Shown here piece by piece: positions 1-7,688 of a stretch of DNA of 64,000 nt (positions within the stretch are counted from its first letter, which is position 1; each line of letters begins with the position of its first letter). The notes beneath the pieces are model-generated. The model was not told the origin of the DNA and ran no database searches. It saw nothing but the letters and a program-made list of their open reading frames with translations. The stretch is from positions 372,001 through 436,000 of the forward strand of contig NZ_FWZX01000001.1 in assembly GCF_900177295.1 (NCBI RefSeq), read 5' to 3'. Both the position numbers and the translations under genes were made by a program. This stretch comes from Tistlia consotensis USBA 355 (lineage in GTDB: Bacteria; Pseudomonadota; Alphaproteobacteria; Kiloniellales; DSM-21159).

Positions 1-247
1 CGCGACGCCGCACGGCCCCGCGGTGCTCTTCATGTACGACGACGACAGGGGCACGCGCCTGGTCGTGCTGAGCCGGCCGATGGCGGTCGAGCGCGACGCG
101 CCGATGGCCGAGCGGTCGAAGGGCGACGTCGCCGGCTTCACCTGGGCGCAACAGGGCATCGGCTACAGCCTGGTCGGCCCGCTGCCGCCCGACCGCCTGC
201 ACCCGCTCGCCGACACGGTGCGCCGACAGGTCGCTCCCGATGCCTGA
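1..247 (+). CDS. Anti-sigma factor, C-terminal fragment (gene starts before window)
   Basis: The frame is open from base 2 with no start needed, so this is the 3' end of a longer gene. The roughly 80 residues end in a segment where a small basic/acidic strand (MYDDDRGTRL) is followed by GFTWAQQGIGYSLVGPL and an alpha-helical tail. That arrangement is typical of the periplasmic C-terminus of RsiW/ChrR-like anti-sigma factors that hold ECF sigma factors at the membrane. The zinc-binding or membrane parts are not in view. copC follows 45 bp downstream on the same strand, so co-transcription is possible. The family call rests on this short tail only. Confidence 0.6.
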   Translation, partial: ATPHGPAVLFMYDDDRGTRLVVLSRPMAVERDAPMAERSKGDVAGFTWAQQGIGYSLVGPLPPDRLHPLADTVRRQVAPDA

Positions 248-292
248 AGCGGCCGCTTTACCCGATCGGCCGGACAGTCCAGAAGGGTGGTC

Positions 293-661
293 ATGACCCT
301 CGTCCGAACCTTCCTGCTGTCCGCGCTGATCCTGTTCGGCGGCGTCGGGACGGCCTTCGCCCATGCCCACCTGCTGTCGTCGGTGCCGGCCGACCGCAGC
401 GTCGTCGCCGCCTCGCCGAGCGAGCTGACGCTGACCTTCTCGGAAGGGCTGGAGATCGCGCTCAGCGGCGTCACGCTGACGACGGCGGGCAAGCAGGTGC
501 TGCCGACCGGGAAGCCGCAGCTCGCCAAGGACAGCGACAAGGTCATGGTCGTACCGGTCGAGTCGCCGCTCGCCGCCGGCCGCTACAGGGTCGAGTGGCA
601 TGCCCTGTCGAGGGACGGCCACAGCTCGCACGGCGCCTACGCCTTCACGGTCAGGCCCTGA
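293..661 (+). CDS. copC: Periplasmic copper-binding protein CopC
   Basis: A 122-residue secreted protein. A signal peptide of about 22 residues ends AFA before HAHLL, so processing would expose an N-terminal histidine as in CopC Cu(II) sites. A second cluster near the C-terminus (SRDGHSSHGAYAFTV) supplies the usual Asp and His ligands. The fold-defining CopC strands (LTLTFSE, YRVEWHALS) are present. ATG at 293 is chosen because AGAAGG at 281-286 is well spaced from it; an in-frame GTG at 287 touches that ribosome site. copD follows directly, so the pair would bind copper in the periplasm and pass it inward. Confidence 0.9.
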   Translation: MTLVRTFLLSALILFGGVGTAFAHAHLLSSVPADRSVVAASPSELTLTFSEGLEIALSGVTLTTAGKQVLPTGKPQLAKDSDKVMVVPVESPLAAGRYRVEWHALSRDGHSSHGAYAFTVRP

Positions 662-671
662 CCGGCAGGTC

Positions 672-1580
672 GTGACCGGGCCGATCGCCGCTCTCGCGCT
701 CTGCCGCCTGACCTTCGACGCCGCCGGAGCCTTGCTGTTCGGCGCCAGCCTGTTCCTCGCGGTACTCGCCCCCGCGACGCTGCGCGGCGCGCTCGCCCCG
801 CGGCTCGGGCCGACGCTCCGCGCTGCGGTCGTGCTGGTCCCGGTCGCCACGCTGCTCTGGCTGCCGCTGGAGGCCGCGCAGATCGGCGGAGCATGGCACT
901 CCGCCCTCGACCTCGACCTGCTGTCGGCGCTGCTGTTCGACACCTCGCTGGGTTCCGTCTGGCTGGCTCGCGCGGCGCTCTGCGGGCTGCTGGCGGCCGG
1001 CTTCCTCACGACGAGGCGGCCCGTCCTCGCCGTGGGGCGGCCCTGGGCGATCGTGGCGACCTGCTCCGGCCTGCTGCTCGCGAGCCTCGCCCTGTCCGGC
1101 CATGCGGCGGCCGACGAAGGCGCGCGCGGCACCGTCCAGGCCGGCAACGAGGCCCTGCACGTCCTGTCCGGCGGCGCCTGGCTGGGCGCGCTGGCCGTCC
1201 TGCCGCCGTGCCTGGCGGCGCTGCGCGAGCCCTCGCTGCGCCGCCAGGCGGAGCTGGCGCTGCGCCGCTTCTCGACCGCCGGGCACGGCGCCGTCGCGCT
1301 GGTGATCGCGACCGGGCTGGCCAACACGGCGCTCGTGCTCGGCCGCTGGCCGACCGACTGGTCGTCGCCCTACCAGGTCCTGCTCGTCGCCAAGGTCGCG
1401 CTGGTCGCCGTCATGGTAGGCCTGGCCCTGTCGAACCGCTACCTGCTGATGCCGCGCCTCGCCGGCGGGCACGAGGCCGCGCTCGGATCGATCGGCAGGC
1501 GCGCCCTGGCCGAGCTCGCCCTCGGGGCCGCCGCGCTCGCGCTGGTGGCCGTCTTCGGGCTGCTGGACCCGACCGGCTGA
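672..1580 (+). CDS. copD: Copper resistance/uptake membrane protein CopD
   Basis: An integral membrane protein of about 302 residues with eight or so hydrophobic segments and the CopD-family C-terminal half. Conserved features include ALSGHAAADEG and HVLSGGAWLGAL, whose histidines are candidate metal ligands within membrane helices. The GTG at 672 is preferred, with GGCAGG just upstream and 11 bp after the copC stop. An ATG at 600 would put a non-homologous tail inside copC. It acts with CopC in copper import or tolerance. Confidence 0.85.
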   Translation: MTGPIAALALCRLTFDAAGALLFGASLFLAVLAPATLRGALAPRLGPTLRAAVVLVPVATLLWLPLEAAQIGGAWHSALDLDLLSALLFDTSLGSVWLARAALCGLLAAGFLTTRRPVLAVGRPWAIVATCSGLLLASLALSGHAAADEGARGTVQAGNEALHVLSGGAWLGALAVLPPCLAALREPSLRRQAELALRRFSTAGHGAVALVIATGLANTALVLGRWPTDWSSPYQVLLVAKVALVAVMVGLALSNRYLLMPRLAGGHEAALGSIGRRALAELALGAAALALVAVFGLLDPTG

Positions 1581-1599
1581 TGCCGCCGGCCGGCCCGGC

Positions 1600-2133
1600 T
1601 CAGGCGGGCCGCGGGGTGCCGCGCAGCCGGGCGTAGAGCGGCGCCAGGATCAGGAAGAAGGCGGTATGGATCGCGGCGAAGCCGATCATGCCGGCCGCCT
1701 CGAGATGCCGCGATCCGGCCAGGCCCTCGCCGATCGCCGGCAGGACGATCAGCGCGTTGAGGAACCAGACCGCGACGGCGCAGAGCAGGCCCTTGGCCCA
1801 GGGGCGTCCGGCCAGCGCCGGCTCGGCGGCGAAGCCGTAGACGAGCGCCATGACGAGCCCGACGGCCAGGTGGAAGCCGACCTTGAAGACGGCGCCCGAG
1901 GTGGCGGGCAGCAGCAGGCCGTTCCAGGGTCCCGCCAGGCCGGCCGCGGCGGCGGCCCGGCCGGCGACCAGCTGGAGCAGGCGCAGCAGCCCGCCGTGGG
2001 CGGTGACCAGGCCAGCGCGGTCGGCCAGCGCCAGCAGGGCCGTGTTGGCGGCGATCGCGATGCCGCCCGCCAGCAGCGCGGCAGGCAGGCGCGAGAGGCC
2101 GCCGGGATCGGAGGGCGGCAGGACGGTCGTCAT
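1600..2133 (-). CDS. Small multi-pass membrane protein of unknown function
   Basis: A 177-residue protein with four or five hydrophobic stretches (AALLAGGIAIAANTALLALA near the N-terminus, then FHLAVGLVMALVYGF, AVAVWFLNALIVLPAIGEGL and IHTAFFLILAPLYARL). I do not recognise a functional family. It converges on copD (20 bp apart) and is divergent from the sulfite dehydrogenase genes across a 177-bp spacer. The start is ATG at 2131-2133; the frame stays open far upstream only because it runs antisense to sorA. A role in the sulfite or copper context is possible but not shown. Confidence 0.7.
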   Translation of the reverse strand: MTTVLPPSDPGGLSRLPAALLAGGIAIAANTALLALADRAGLVTAHGGLLRLLQLVAGRAAAAAGLAGPWNGLLLPATSGAVFKVGFHLAVGLVMALVYGFAAEPALAGRPWAKGLLCAVAVWFLNALIVLPAIGEGLAGSRHLEAAGMIGFAAIHTAFFLILAPLYARLRGTPRPA

Positions 2134-2181
2134 GACGGGGCTCGTTCCTTGGAGAGGGACCGGCGGGACGTCGGCCTCTGG

Positions 2182-2207
2182 GGAATTGACCGCGCACCAC
2201 CCCCGTT
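2182..2207 (+). promoter_or_regulatory. Possible EcfG-type (general stress) promoter for sorAB
   Basis: GGAAT at 2182-2186 and CGTT at 2204-2207 are exactly 17 bp apart. This is one mismatch from the GGAAC-N16/17-CGTT promoter recognised by EcfG sigma factors in alphaproteobacteria. It lies about 100 bp upstream of sorA. The motif is short, so chance occurrence is a real possibility. Confidence 0.35.
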
Positions 2208-2262
2208 CATTCCCCCCGCCCGGAGATTTCTCGGGATCGCCGGGGAATAGGCCCGCCCCCTC

Positions 2263-2290
2263 GGCTGTCTCCTTCCAGACAGAGACAGCC
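2263..2290. promoter_or_regulatory. Inverted repeat upstream of sorA
   Basis: GGCTGTCTC at 2263-2271 and GAGACAGCC at 2282-2290 form a perfect 9-bp inverted repeat with a 10-base centre, ending 20 bp before the sorA start. It could be an operator or a 5' UTR hairpin. No regulator gene sits beside it. Confidence 0.5.
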
Positions 2291-2310
2291 TCCCGAGAGG
2301 AACTCATCCG

Positions 2311-3522
2311 ATGTTGAGCAGACGACAGGTCCTGAAGTCGGCGGGCGCCGCGGCGCTCGGCGTCGGCAGCGGACTGGCCGCGCCGGCGCTGGCGGCGCTG
2401 GCGGCCGACGGCGTCACCCTGCCCTTCGCCAACGGCGAGCGGCCGCTGGTCCGCTATCCCGGCAAGCGGCCGCTGATCGGCCTGACTGAACGGCCACCGC
2501 AGCTGGAGACGCCCTTCGCGGTCTTCGACGAGAGCGTGATCACGCCGAACGACGCCTTCTTCGTGCGCTACCACCTGGCCGGCATCCCGCTGGAGATCGA
2601 TCCAGATGCCTACCGGATCGCGGTCGGGGGCAGGGTCGACCAGCCGCTGTCGCTGTCGCTCGCGGAGCTGAAGAGCGGCTTCGAGCCGCTCGAGCTGGTC
2701 GCGGTCAACCAGTGCTCCGGCAACAGCCGCGGCTTCTTCGAGCCGCGCGTCGGCGGCGGCCAGCTCGGCAACGGCGCCATGGGCAACGCCCGCTGGACCG
2801 GCGTCCCGCTCAAGGCCGTGCTCGACAGGGCCGGCGTCCGGGCCGGCGCCGTGCAGGTCTCCTTCGACGGCCTCGACGGGCCGGTGCTGCCCGAGACGCC
2901 GGACTTCGCCAAGGCGCTCGACATCGACCATGCGCGCGACGGCGAGGTGATGATCGCCTACGCCATGAACGGCGCGGAGCTGCCCTGGCTCAACGGCTAT
3001 CCGGTGCGCCTGATCGTGCCGGGCTGGTACGGCACCTACTGGGTCAAGCACCTGAGCGCGATCACCGTGCTCGATCATGAGTTCGAGAGCTTCTGGATGG
3101 ACCCGGCCTACCGCATCCCCGACAACGCCTGCACCGAGCCCGGCCGGAAGGCCGCGAAGACGGTGCCGATCAATCGCTTCGACGTGCGCTCCTTCGTGAC
3201 CAGCGTCGCCGACGGCGAAACGGTGCCGGCGGATCGCCCGCTCGCTCTGCGCGGCATCGCCTTCGACGGGGGCTACGGCATCGCCGAGGTCGAGCTCTCG
3301 GCCGACGGTGGCCGCTCCTGGCTGAGCGCGGCCTTGGGCGACGACCTCGGCCGCTACTCCTTCCGCCAGTGGACGGCCTCTGTCCGCCTGCCGAGGGGCG
3401 AGCACCGCCTGCTGGTCAAGGCAACCAACCGGATCGGCGAGTCGCAGCCGCTGGAGCCGCTGTGGAACCCCTCCGGCTACAGGCGCAACGTCGTCGAGAC
3501 GACGCGCGTCGTCGCGGCGTGA
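2311..3522 (+). CDS. sorA: Sulfite dehydrogenase, molybdopterin subunit (SorA-like)
   Basis: A 403-residue protein of the sulfite oxidase family that would oxidise sulfite to sulfate in the periplasm. An N-terminal twin-arginine signal (SRRQVLK, residues 3-9) precedes a hydrophobic stretch and Ala-rich cleavage region. The Mo-binding domain has the molybdenum ligand Cys135 in NQCSGNSRGFF, followed by GNARWTGVPL, and a C-terminal dimerisation domain (from about residue 285) as in SorA. The heme domain of animal sulfite oxidases is absent. A single-heme cytochrome gene follows after 11 bp, matching the SorAB arrangement described in Starkeya novella. A YedY-like reductase is the main alternative, but the C-terminal domain argues against it. 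Confidence 0.88.
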   Translation: MLSRRQVLKSAGAAALGVGSGLAAPALAALAADGVTLPFANGERPLVRYPGKRPLIGLTERPPQLETPFAVFDESVITPNDAFFVRYHLAGIPLEIDPDAYRIAVGGRVDQPLSLSLAELKSGFEPLELVAVNQCSGNSRGFFEPRVGGGQLGNGAMGNARWTGVPLKAVLDRAGVRAGAVQVSFDGLDGPVLPETPDFAKALDIDHARDGEVMIAYAMNGAELPWLNGYPVRLIVPGWYGTYWVKHLSAITVLDHEFESFWMDPAYRIPDNACTEPGRKAAKTVPINRFDVRSFVTSVADGETVPADRPLALRGIAFDGGYGIAEVELSADGGRSWLSAALGDDLGRYSFRQWTASVRLPRGEHRLLVKATNRIGESQPLEPLWNPSGYRRNVVETTRVVAA

Positions 3523-3533
3523 GGGAGCAGGCC

Positions 3534-3839
3534 ATGAAGACCAGGACCCTGCTGCTCGCCGCCCTCGGCCTCGCCCTCGCCGCCGGTCCGGCCCGGGCGG
3601 AGACCCGCAGCTACAGCCTGCCGGACGAGACCGCGGCCTTCCGCCCGGGACCCGGCGTCGAGGCCGCCGAAGCCAACTGCAGCCTCTGCCACTCGGCCGA
3701 CTACATCGGCACCCAGCCGCCGCACCGCGGAGCGGCCTTCTGGAGCGCCGAGGTGCAGAAGATGATCAGGACCTACCACGCGCCGGTCGAGCAGGCCGAC
3801 GTCCAGGCGATCGTCGACTACCTGTCCAGGACCTACTGA
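3534..3839 (+). CDS. sorB: Sulfite dehydrogenase cytochrome c subunit (SorB-like)
   Basis: A 101-residue secreted protein. The signal peptide (residues 1-22, ending ARA) is followed by a single CSLCH heme c site at residues 49-53. Met74 (VQKM) is a candidate distal ligand and the tail is short (DYLSRTY). Size and position directly after sorA support its role as electron acceptor for sulfite oxidation. GGGAG precedes the ATG. The gene ends 25 bp from the convergent bdhA stop. Confidence 0.85.
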   Translation: MKTRTLLLAALGLALAAGPARAETRSYSLPDETAAFRPGPGVEAAEANCSLCHSADYIGTQPPHRGAAFWSAEVQKMIRTYHAPVEQADVQAIVDYLSRTY

Positions 3840-3864
3840 CCCGCCCCCCGTCGGCCGCAGCGGG

Positions 3865-4644
3865 TCATTGCATGAACCAGCCGTGGCTGACCACCAGGGA
3901 TTGCCCGGTCAGGGCGTTCGTCTCGAAGCCGGCGAAGAACAGCGCCGCCGCGGCGACGTCCTCGACCGTCGTGAACTCGCCGTCGACCGTGTCCTTCAGC
4001 ATCACGTCCTTGACCACGTCGGCCTCGGAGATGCCGAGTTCCTTGGCCTGCTCCGGAATCTGCTTGTCGACCAGCGGGGTGCGCACGAAGCCGGGGCAGA
4101 TGACGTTGGCGCGCACGCCGTGCGCGGCACCCTCCTTGGCGACGACCTTGGCCAGGCCGATCAGGCCGTGCTTGGCGGTGACGTAGGGCGCCTTCAGCGG
4201 CGAGGCCTCCTTGGAGTGGACCGAGCCCATGTAGATGATGCTGCCGCCGCCGCCGCGGGCGTACATGTGGCGCAGCACCGCCCGCGTCGTCAGGAAGGCG
4301 CCGTCGAGGTGGATCGCGAGCAGCTGCTTCCACTTCGCGAAGGGGAAGTCCTCGATCGGGAAGACCGTCTGGATGCCGGCGTTGCTGACCAGCACGTCGA
4401 TCCGTCCGAAGACCTCCAGCGATTTCGCGATGCCGGCCTCGACCTGCTGCTCGTCGGTGACGTCCATGGCGACGCCGGCGGCGACCCCGGCGCCGCCGAG
4501 CTCCTCCGCGGTCGCGTCGGCGCCCTGCTGGTTGAGGTCGGCGATCGCCACCCTGGCGCCTTCGCGCACGAAGGTCCGGGCGATCTCCTTGCCGATACCG
4601 CTCGCCGCGCCGGTGACGACGGCGACCTTGCCTTGCATGCGCAT
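3865..4644 (-). CDS. bdhA: D-3-hydroxybutyrate dehydrogenase
   Basis: A classical short-chain dehydrogenase of 259 residues that interconverts 3-hydroxybutyrate and acetoacetate with NAD. It has the TGAASGIG cofactor loop near the N-terminus, the NAG motif (SNAGIQ), the catalytic serine region (MGSVHS), YVTAK, and the C-terminal GWFMQ ending typical of BdhA. The start is ATG at 4644 with GGGAG upstream; ATG at 4638 is an alternative. It is the last gene of a patatin-adc-bdhA operon, 50 bp after adc, so it probably works in turnover of polyhydroxybutyrate monomers. Confidence 0.92.
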   Translation of the reverse strand: MRMQGKVAVVTGAASGIGKEIARTFVREGARVAIADLNQQGADATAEELGGAGVAAGVAMDVTDEQQVEAGIAKSLEVFGRIDVLVSNAGIQTVFPIEDFPFAKWKQLLAIHLDGAFLTTRAVLRHMYARGGGGSIIYMGSVHSKEASPLKAPYVTAKHGLIGLAKVVAKEGAAHGVRANVICPGFVRTPLVDKQIPEQAKELGISEADVVKDVMLKDTVDGEFTTVEDVAAAALFFAGFETNALTGQSLVVSHGWFMQ

Positions 4645-4694
4645 GTCCTGGGCTCCCGTGTGGTGGGCGAACGTCCCGTCGTGCTTCGGGATCG

Positions 4695-5435
4695 TCACTG
4701 TTCGAGGTAGTCGTGAACGACCTTGCCCAGTCCCAGGGTCAGGTCGCAGACGATGTGGATGCTGGAGACCACCTCCAGGACCGGCAGCTCGGCGACCGGG
4801 GCCAGGGCGTGGGGCATCAGCGACAGCGCGCCGGGCCCGGTCCAGGCGCCCTTCACGACGATGTCCTCCAGCCGGTACTCGACGAGCTCGCAGATGCGCG
4901 GCGTGCCGTCGACGTGGGGGATAATCTTCAAGAGGAAGTTCGGCCCCTGCAGCGAGGTCTTCACCGCGTCGAGGTCGGCCTCCCGGTGCTTGTAGCCCAT
5001 GGTTCCGGTCGCGACGCGCACCGGCCCGTAGTCGAGGGTGCCGACCAGCGTGTCGATCTCGGTGCGCAGGCTCGGATTGGCGAGCTTCTTCGGAAAGCCC
5101 CAGAGCTCGCGGCCGCCGGCGATCGGCGGCTCGTCGTTGAGGAACATGCAATGGCTGTAGCCGCCCCTGCGGCCGTCCAGCGAGACCGGGATCACCTGCC
5201 CGGTCTCGCAGTAGTCGCCGAAGCCGGTCGAATCGGGCATCCGGATGAACTCGTACTTGACCAGCGGCTCCTCGACGACCAGCGGCTCCGGCACGAGCGC
5301 GCGCAGCCTGTCCGGATCGGTGCGGTAGGTGATGACGAAGAACTCCCGATCGACGAAGCGGTAGGGGCCCGGCGGATAGGCCGGGCTGGTCAGGGGCATC
5401 GCGAAGGCGCGCTTCAGGACCTCGTCCTGCTTCAT
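4695..5435 (-). CDS. adc: Acetoacetate decarboxylase
   Basis: A 246-residue protein of the acetoacetate decarboxylase family. ELWGFPKK carries Lys116 followed by Lys117, which matches the Schiff-base lysine 115 and its neighbour in the clostridial enzyme. Other family stretches are [16 protein letters not shown] and [12 protein letters not shown]. Its ATG overlaps the stop of the patatin gene (ATGA at 5432-5435), so the two are translationally coupled. Together with bdhA it would channel 3-hydroxybutyrate to acetoacetate and on to acetone and CO2, though some family members act on other keto acids. Confidence 0.88.
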   Translation of the reverse strand: MKQDEVLKRAFAMPLTSPAYPPGPYRFVDREFFVITYRTDPDRLRALVPEPLVVEEPLVKYEFIRMPDSTGFGDYCETGQVIPVSLDGRRGGYSHCMFLNDEPPIAGGRELWGFPKKLANPSLRTEIDTLVGTLDYGPVRVATGTMGYKHREADLDAVKTSLQGPNFLLKIIPHVDGTPRICELVEYRLEDIVVKGAWTGPGALSLMPHALAPVAELPVLEVVSSIHIVCDLTLGLGKVVHDYLEQ

Positions 5436-6679
5436 CGACGGCTCTCCTCGTGCCGGGGGGCGGCGTCGCCGTCGGCACGGCGGCTGTCGGCGAAGCCGAA
5501 ATCGAAGGAGCGGAAGCCTTCCGACCGGTCCGGCCGTTCGAAGATTGCCTGGTTCCGCAGTGCCCGAAGCGCATCCTCGTGGCCCGCGCGCCAGTGCTCG
5601 GCCATGCTGAGACGGGAGAACTCGTAGTCCTTGGTGTTCCCCTCGTAGTGCTTGGACCGATAGACCAGCTGCACGATGTTGTAGACCTTCTGGTCGGCGA
5701 ATTCGGCCAGCATCCTGCCCTCGGCGGACTCGCGGAGGGCCTCGGGCAGCTCGGGCAGCAGGGCGGTCAGCGCCGAGCGGACCTTCTGCATGTGCTTCAG
5801 CCCGTCCGTGCTGGCCCGGGTGCGGCTGGAGAACTGGATCTCCTTCTGCCTGACCGCGACGTCGGTCAGGTCGAGCGGGAATTTCCCGCGCGAGCTCCAG
5901 AGATCGACCTGGAAGGCGAGCATGTCGCGGCGCGGCTCCGAATCGACGACCCACTGCAGCGGCGTGTTCGAGACGAGGCCGCCGTCCCAGTAGTGCTCCC
6001 CGTCGATCTCGATCGCCGGAAAGCCGGGCGGCAGGGCGCCGCTCGCCAGGATGTGCTCGGGGCGAATCGTGTGGGTCGTCGTGTCGAAGTAGGCGAAGTT
6101 CCCGGTCCGCACGTTGACCGCGCCGACGCTGAAGCGCATCGCCCCGCTGTTGATGCGATCGAAATCGACAAGGCTCTCGAGCGTCGTCCCGAGCGAGGAG
6201 GTGTCGTAGAAGCTCGTGGCTTCGGGACGGCCACCCGGCACGATCCAGGGCGGCGGGAAGCGTGGCCTGAAGAAGCCGGGGGTACCGGCGGTGAGGGCGT
6301 GGAAGGCGCTCAGCCGGTCGAAGAAGCGATGCGCGGCCTCTCCGACGCCGTTCAGCGACCCGCCGGCGCCGAGCAGCGGCTCCGCGCAGGCGCCGAGCGG
6401 GTGGCCGGTGATGCGGTCCCAGAACGCGCGCAGCCGTTCGACGCGCAGCTCGGGCGGATTGCCGGCGATGATCGCCGCGTTGATGGCGCCGATGGAGATG
6501 CCGGCCACCCAGTCCGGGTGAAGATCGGCTTGCGCCAGCGCCTCGTAGACACCGCCCTGATAGGCGCCCAGCGCTCCGCCGCCCTGGAGCAGCAGCGCGA
6601 CGCAGTCGAAGGAGCTTCGGCCATTCGGTCGGCGGTCTGCGCCGCGGCTCGCCCCGGTCCGTCGATCCGGCATCTGCAT
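5432..6679 (-). CDS. Patatin-like phospholipase/esterase
   Basis: A 415-residue cytoplasmic serine hydrolase. [17 protein letters not shown] gives the oxyanion glycine loop at residues 33-38, GISIG carries the nucleophile Ser62, and YWDGG supplies the dyad Asp232. The C-terminal half resembles the extension (DUF3734-like) often found on proteobacterial patatins next to PHB genes. It heads the operon with adc and bdhA, so a role in lipid or polyhydroxyalkanoate ester hydrolysis is likely, but the substrate is not known. Confidence 0.85.
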   Translation of the reverse strand: MQMPDRRTGASRGADRRPNGRSSFDCVALLLQGGGALGAYQGGVYEALAQADLHPDWVAGISIGAINAAIIAGNPPELRVERLRAFWDRITGHPLGACAEPLLGAGGSLNGVGEAAHRFFDRLSAFHALTAGTPGFFRPRFPPPWIVPGGRPEATSFYDTSSLGTTLESLVDFDRINSGAMRFSVGAVNVRTGNFAYFDTTTHTIRPEHILASGALPPGFPAIEIDGEHYWDGGLVSNTPLQWVVDSEPRRDMLAFQVDLWSSRGKFPLDLTDVAVRQKEIQFSSRTRASTDGLKHMQKVRSALTALLPELPEALRESAEGRMLAEFADQKVYNIVQLVYRSKHYEGNTKDYEFSRLSMAEHWRAGHEDALRALRNQAIFERPDRSEGFRSFDFGFADSRRADGDAAPRHEESRR

Positions 6680-7193
6680 CGATCTCTGCTCCCTACCCGC
6701 CGACAGTCCCGCGCGGTGCCCGTCGATCTCGGCGTGGCCGTCGACCGGATGGTCCCACTGCAGTCGTCGCCTCGCCCGAACCGGCCGCGAGGCCCTGCGC
6801 CGCGGCGGGACGCACCATCACCGACCGTCTGAATTGCTTGTCTCGAAGAAATGGCGCCCTCCAGACCGCTTTCAATGAGAGCAATATTACAGTCATTTAA
6901 TATTAGTCGAATAATCAAAGGCAGAAAATGGGTGTCAATCCATTCGCACAAGTATGAAACGGGCGACTGATCCGGCGAGGATCGGAAGCGTCGCGGATAG
7001 AGTGCAGGCTGCCCCCGGTCAGGCCACGCCCCTCACGGTTCTCGCCCCGCCAGGCCCCGCCACTCGTCGCCTCGCGCAGGTCGGCGGCAGGTCTTCTGGC
7101 GGTCGGCGGTCTGAACTGCTGCGGCCCGCCCCGACCTGCAAGCCGGGCAGCCCTGCGGCGATTCGCTAGCTGCCGGTCATTCGATGAGATAAC
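6680..7193. other. Intergenic region with AT-rich island
   Basis: No gene is supported across these roughly 510 bp. The open frame at 6954-7169 lacks a ribosome site and its protein is low-complexity Pro/Arg/Gly. Bases 6860-6960 are strikingly AT-rich against the GC-rich background, and probably hold the promoter of the leftward patatin operon with a 5' UTR of about 200 bases. The right part leads into the MarR operator. Confidence 0.6.
6883..6904. promoter_or_regulatory. Operator-like inverted repeat upstream of patatin operon
   Basis: AATATTA at 6883-6889 and TAATATT at 6898-6904 are perfect inverted arms around an 8-base centre, inside the AT-rich island. This is typical of a dimeric repressor site, but no regulator gene adjoins the operon on that side. 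Confidence 0.45.
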
Positions 7194-7215
7194 AATAGAT
7201 GACTAGTCATCTATT
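7194..7215. promoter_or_regulatory. Perfect 22-bp palindrome, MarR operator
   Basis: The half site AATAGATGACT is followed without a gap by its exact reverse complement. The palindrome ends 11 bp before the GTG start of the adjacent marR gene, so a bound MarR dimer would cover the promoter or ribosome site region and autoregulate the marR-exporter pair. Confidence 0.7.
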
Positions 7216-7226
7216 ACGAGGCGGCC

Positions 7227-7688
7227 GTGCCGACACGGCAGGAAACGATCCGCGGAGTCTTCGGCTCGACGCTGGCGCGGGCGGCGCGCCAATGGCGGCG
7301 GTCGGTCGACCAGGGGCTGCGGCCCTACGGGCTGACCGAGGCGACCTGGCTGCCGCTGCTGCGCGTCTCGCGCTCGCCGAAGCCGATGCGCCAGAAGGAG
7401 CTCGCGGCCTCGCTGTCGCTCGACAGCTCGGCCGTCGTCCGGCTGCTCGACTGCCTGGAGAAGGCGGGCCTGCTCGAGCGCCGGGAGGACGACACGGACC
7501 GCCGGGCGAAGACCATCGTCCTGACGCCGGACGGCCAGGCGACCGTGGCGCAGGTCGAGGCGGTCGCGCGCCAGGTCCGCGAGGCGGCCCTGGCCGAGCT
7601 GTCCGACGCGGAGATCGAGACCACCTTCCGGGTGCTCGAGCACATCTGCAACGTGCTCTCGCCGGCGTGCGAGGAGGCCGCGAAATGA
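7227..7688 (+). CDS. MarR-family transcriptional regulator
   Basis: A 153-residue winged-helix repressor. Residues 30-110 carry the MarR core: helix with ATWLPLLRV, recognition region MRQKELAASLSLDSSAVVRL, and the wing with RREDDTDRRAKTIVLT. The GTG start lies 11 bp after a perfect palindrome. Its stop overlaps the start of the downstream exporter (ATGA), the standard layout of a MarR-controlled drug-efflux operon. Confidence 0.9.
   Translation: MPTRQETIRGVFGSTLARAARQWRRSVDQGLRPYGLTEATWLPLLRVSRSPKPMRQKELAASLSLDSSAVVRLLDCLEKAGLLERREDDTDRRAKTIVLTPDGQATVAQVEAVARQVREAALAELSDAEIETTFRVLEHICNVLSPACEEAAK

Noticed and set aside
3865-5574. Extended 569-codon version of the 3-hydroxybutyrate dehydrogenase frame
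   Set aside because: The upstream part is antisense-like frame noise over adc; the ATG at 4644 with a ribosome site gives the normal length.
6954-7169. 71-codon open frame in the patatin-marR spacer
   Set aside because: No ribosome site, low-complexity Pro/Arg/Gly product, and it overlaps probable promoter sequence.
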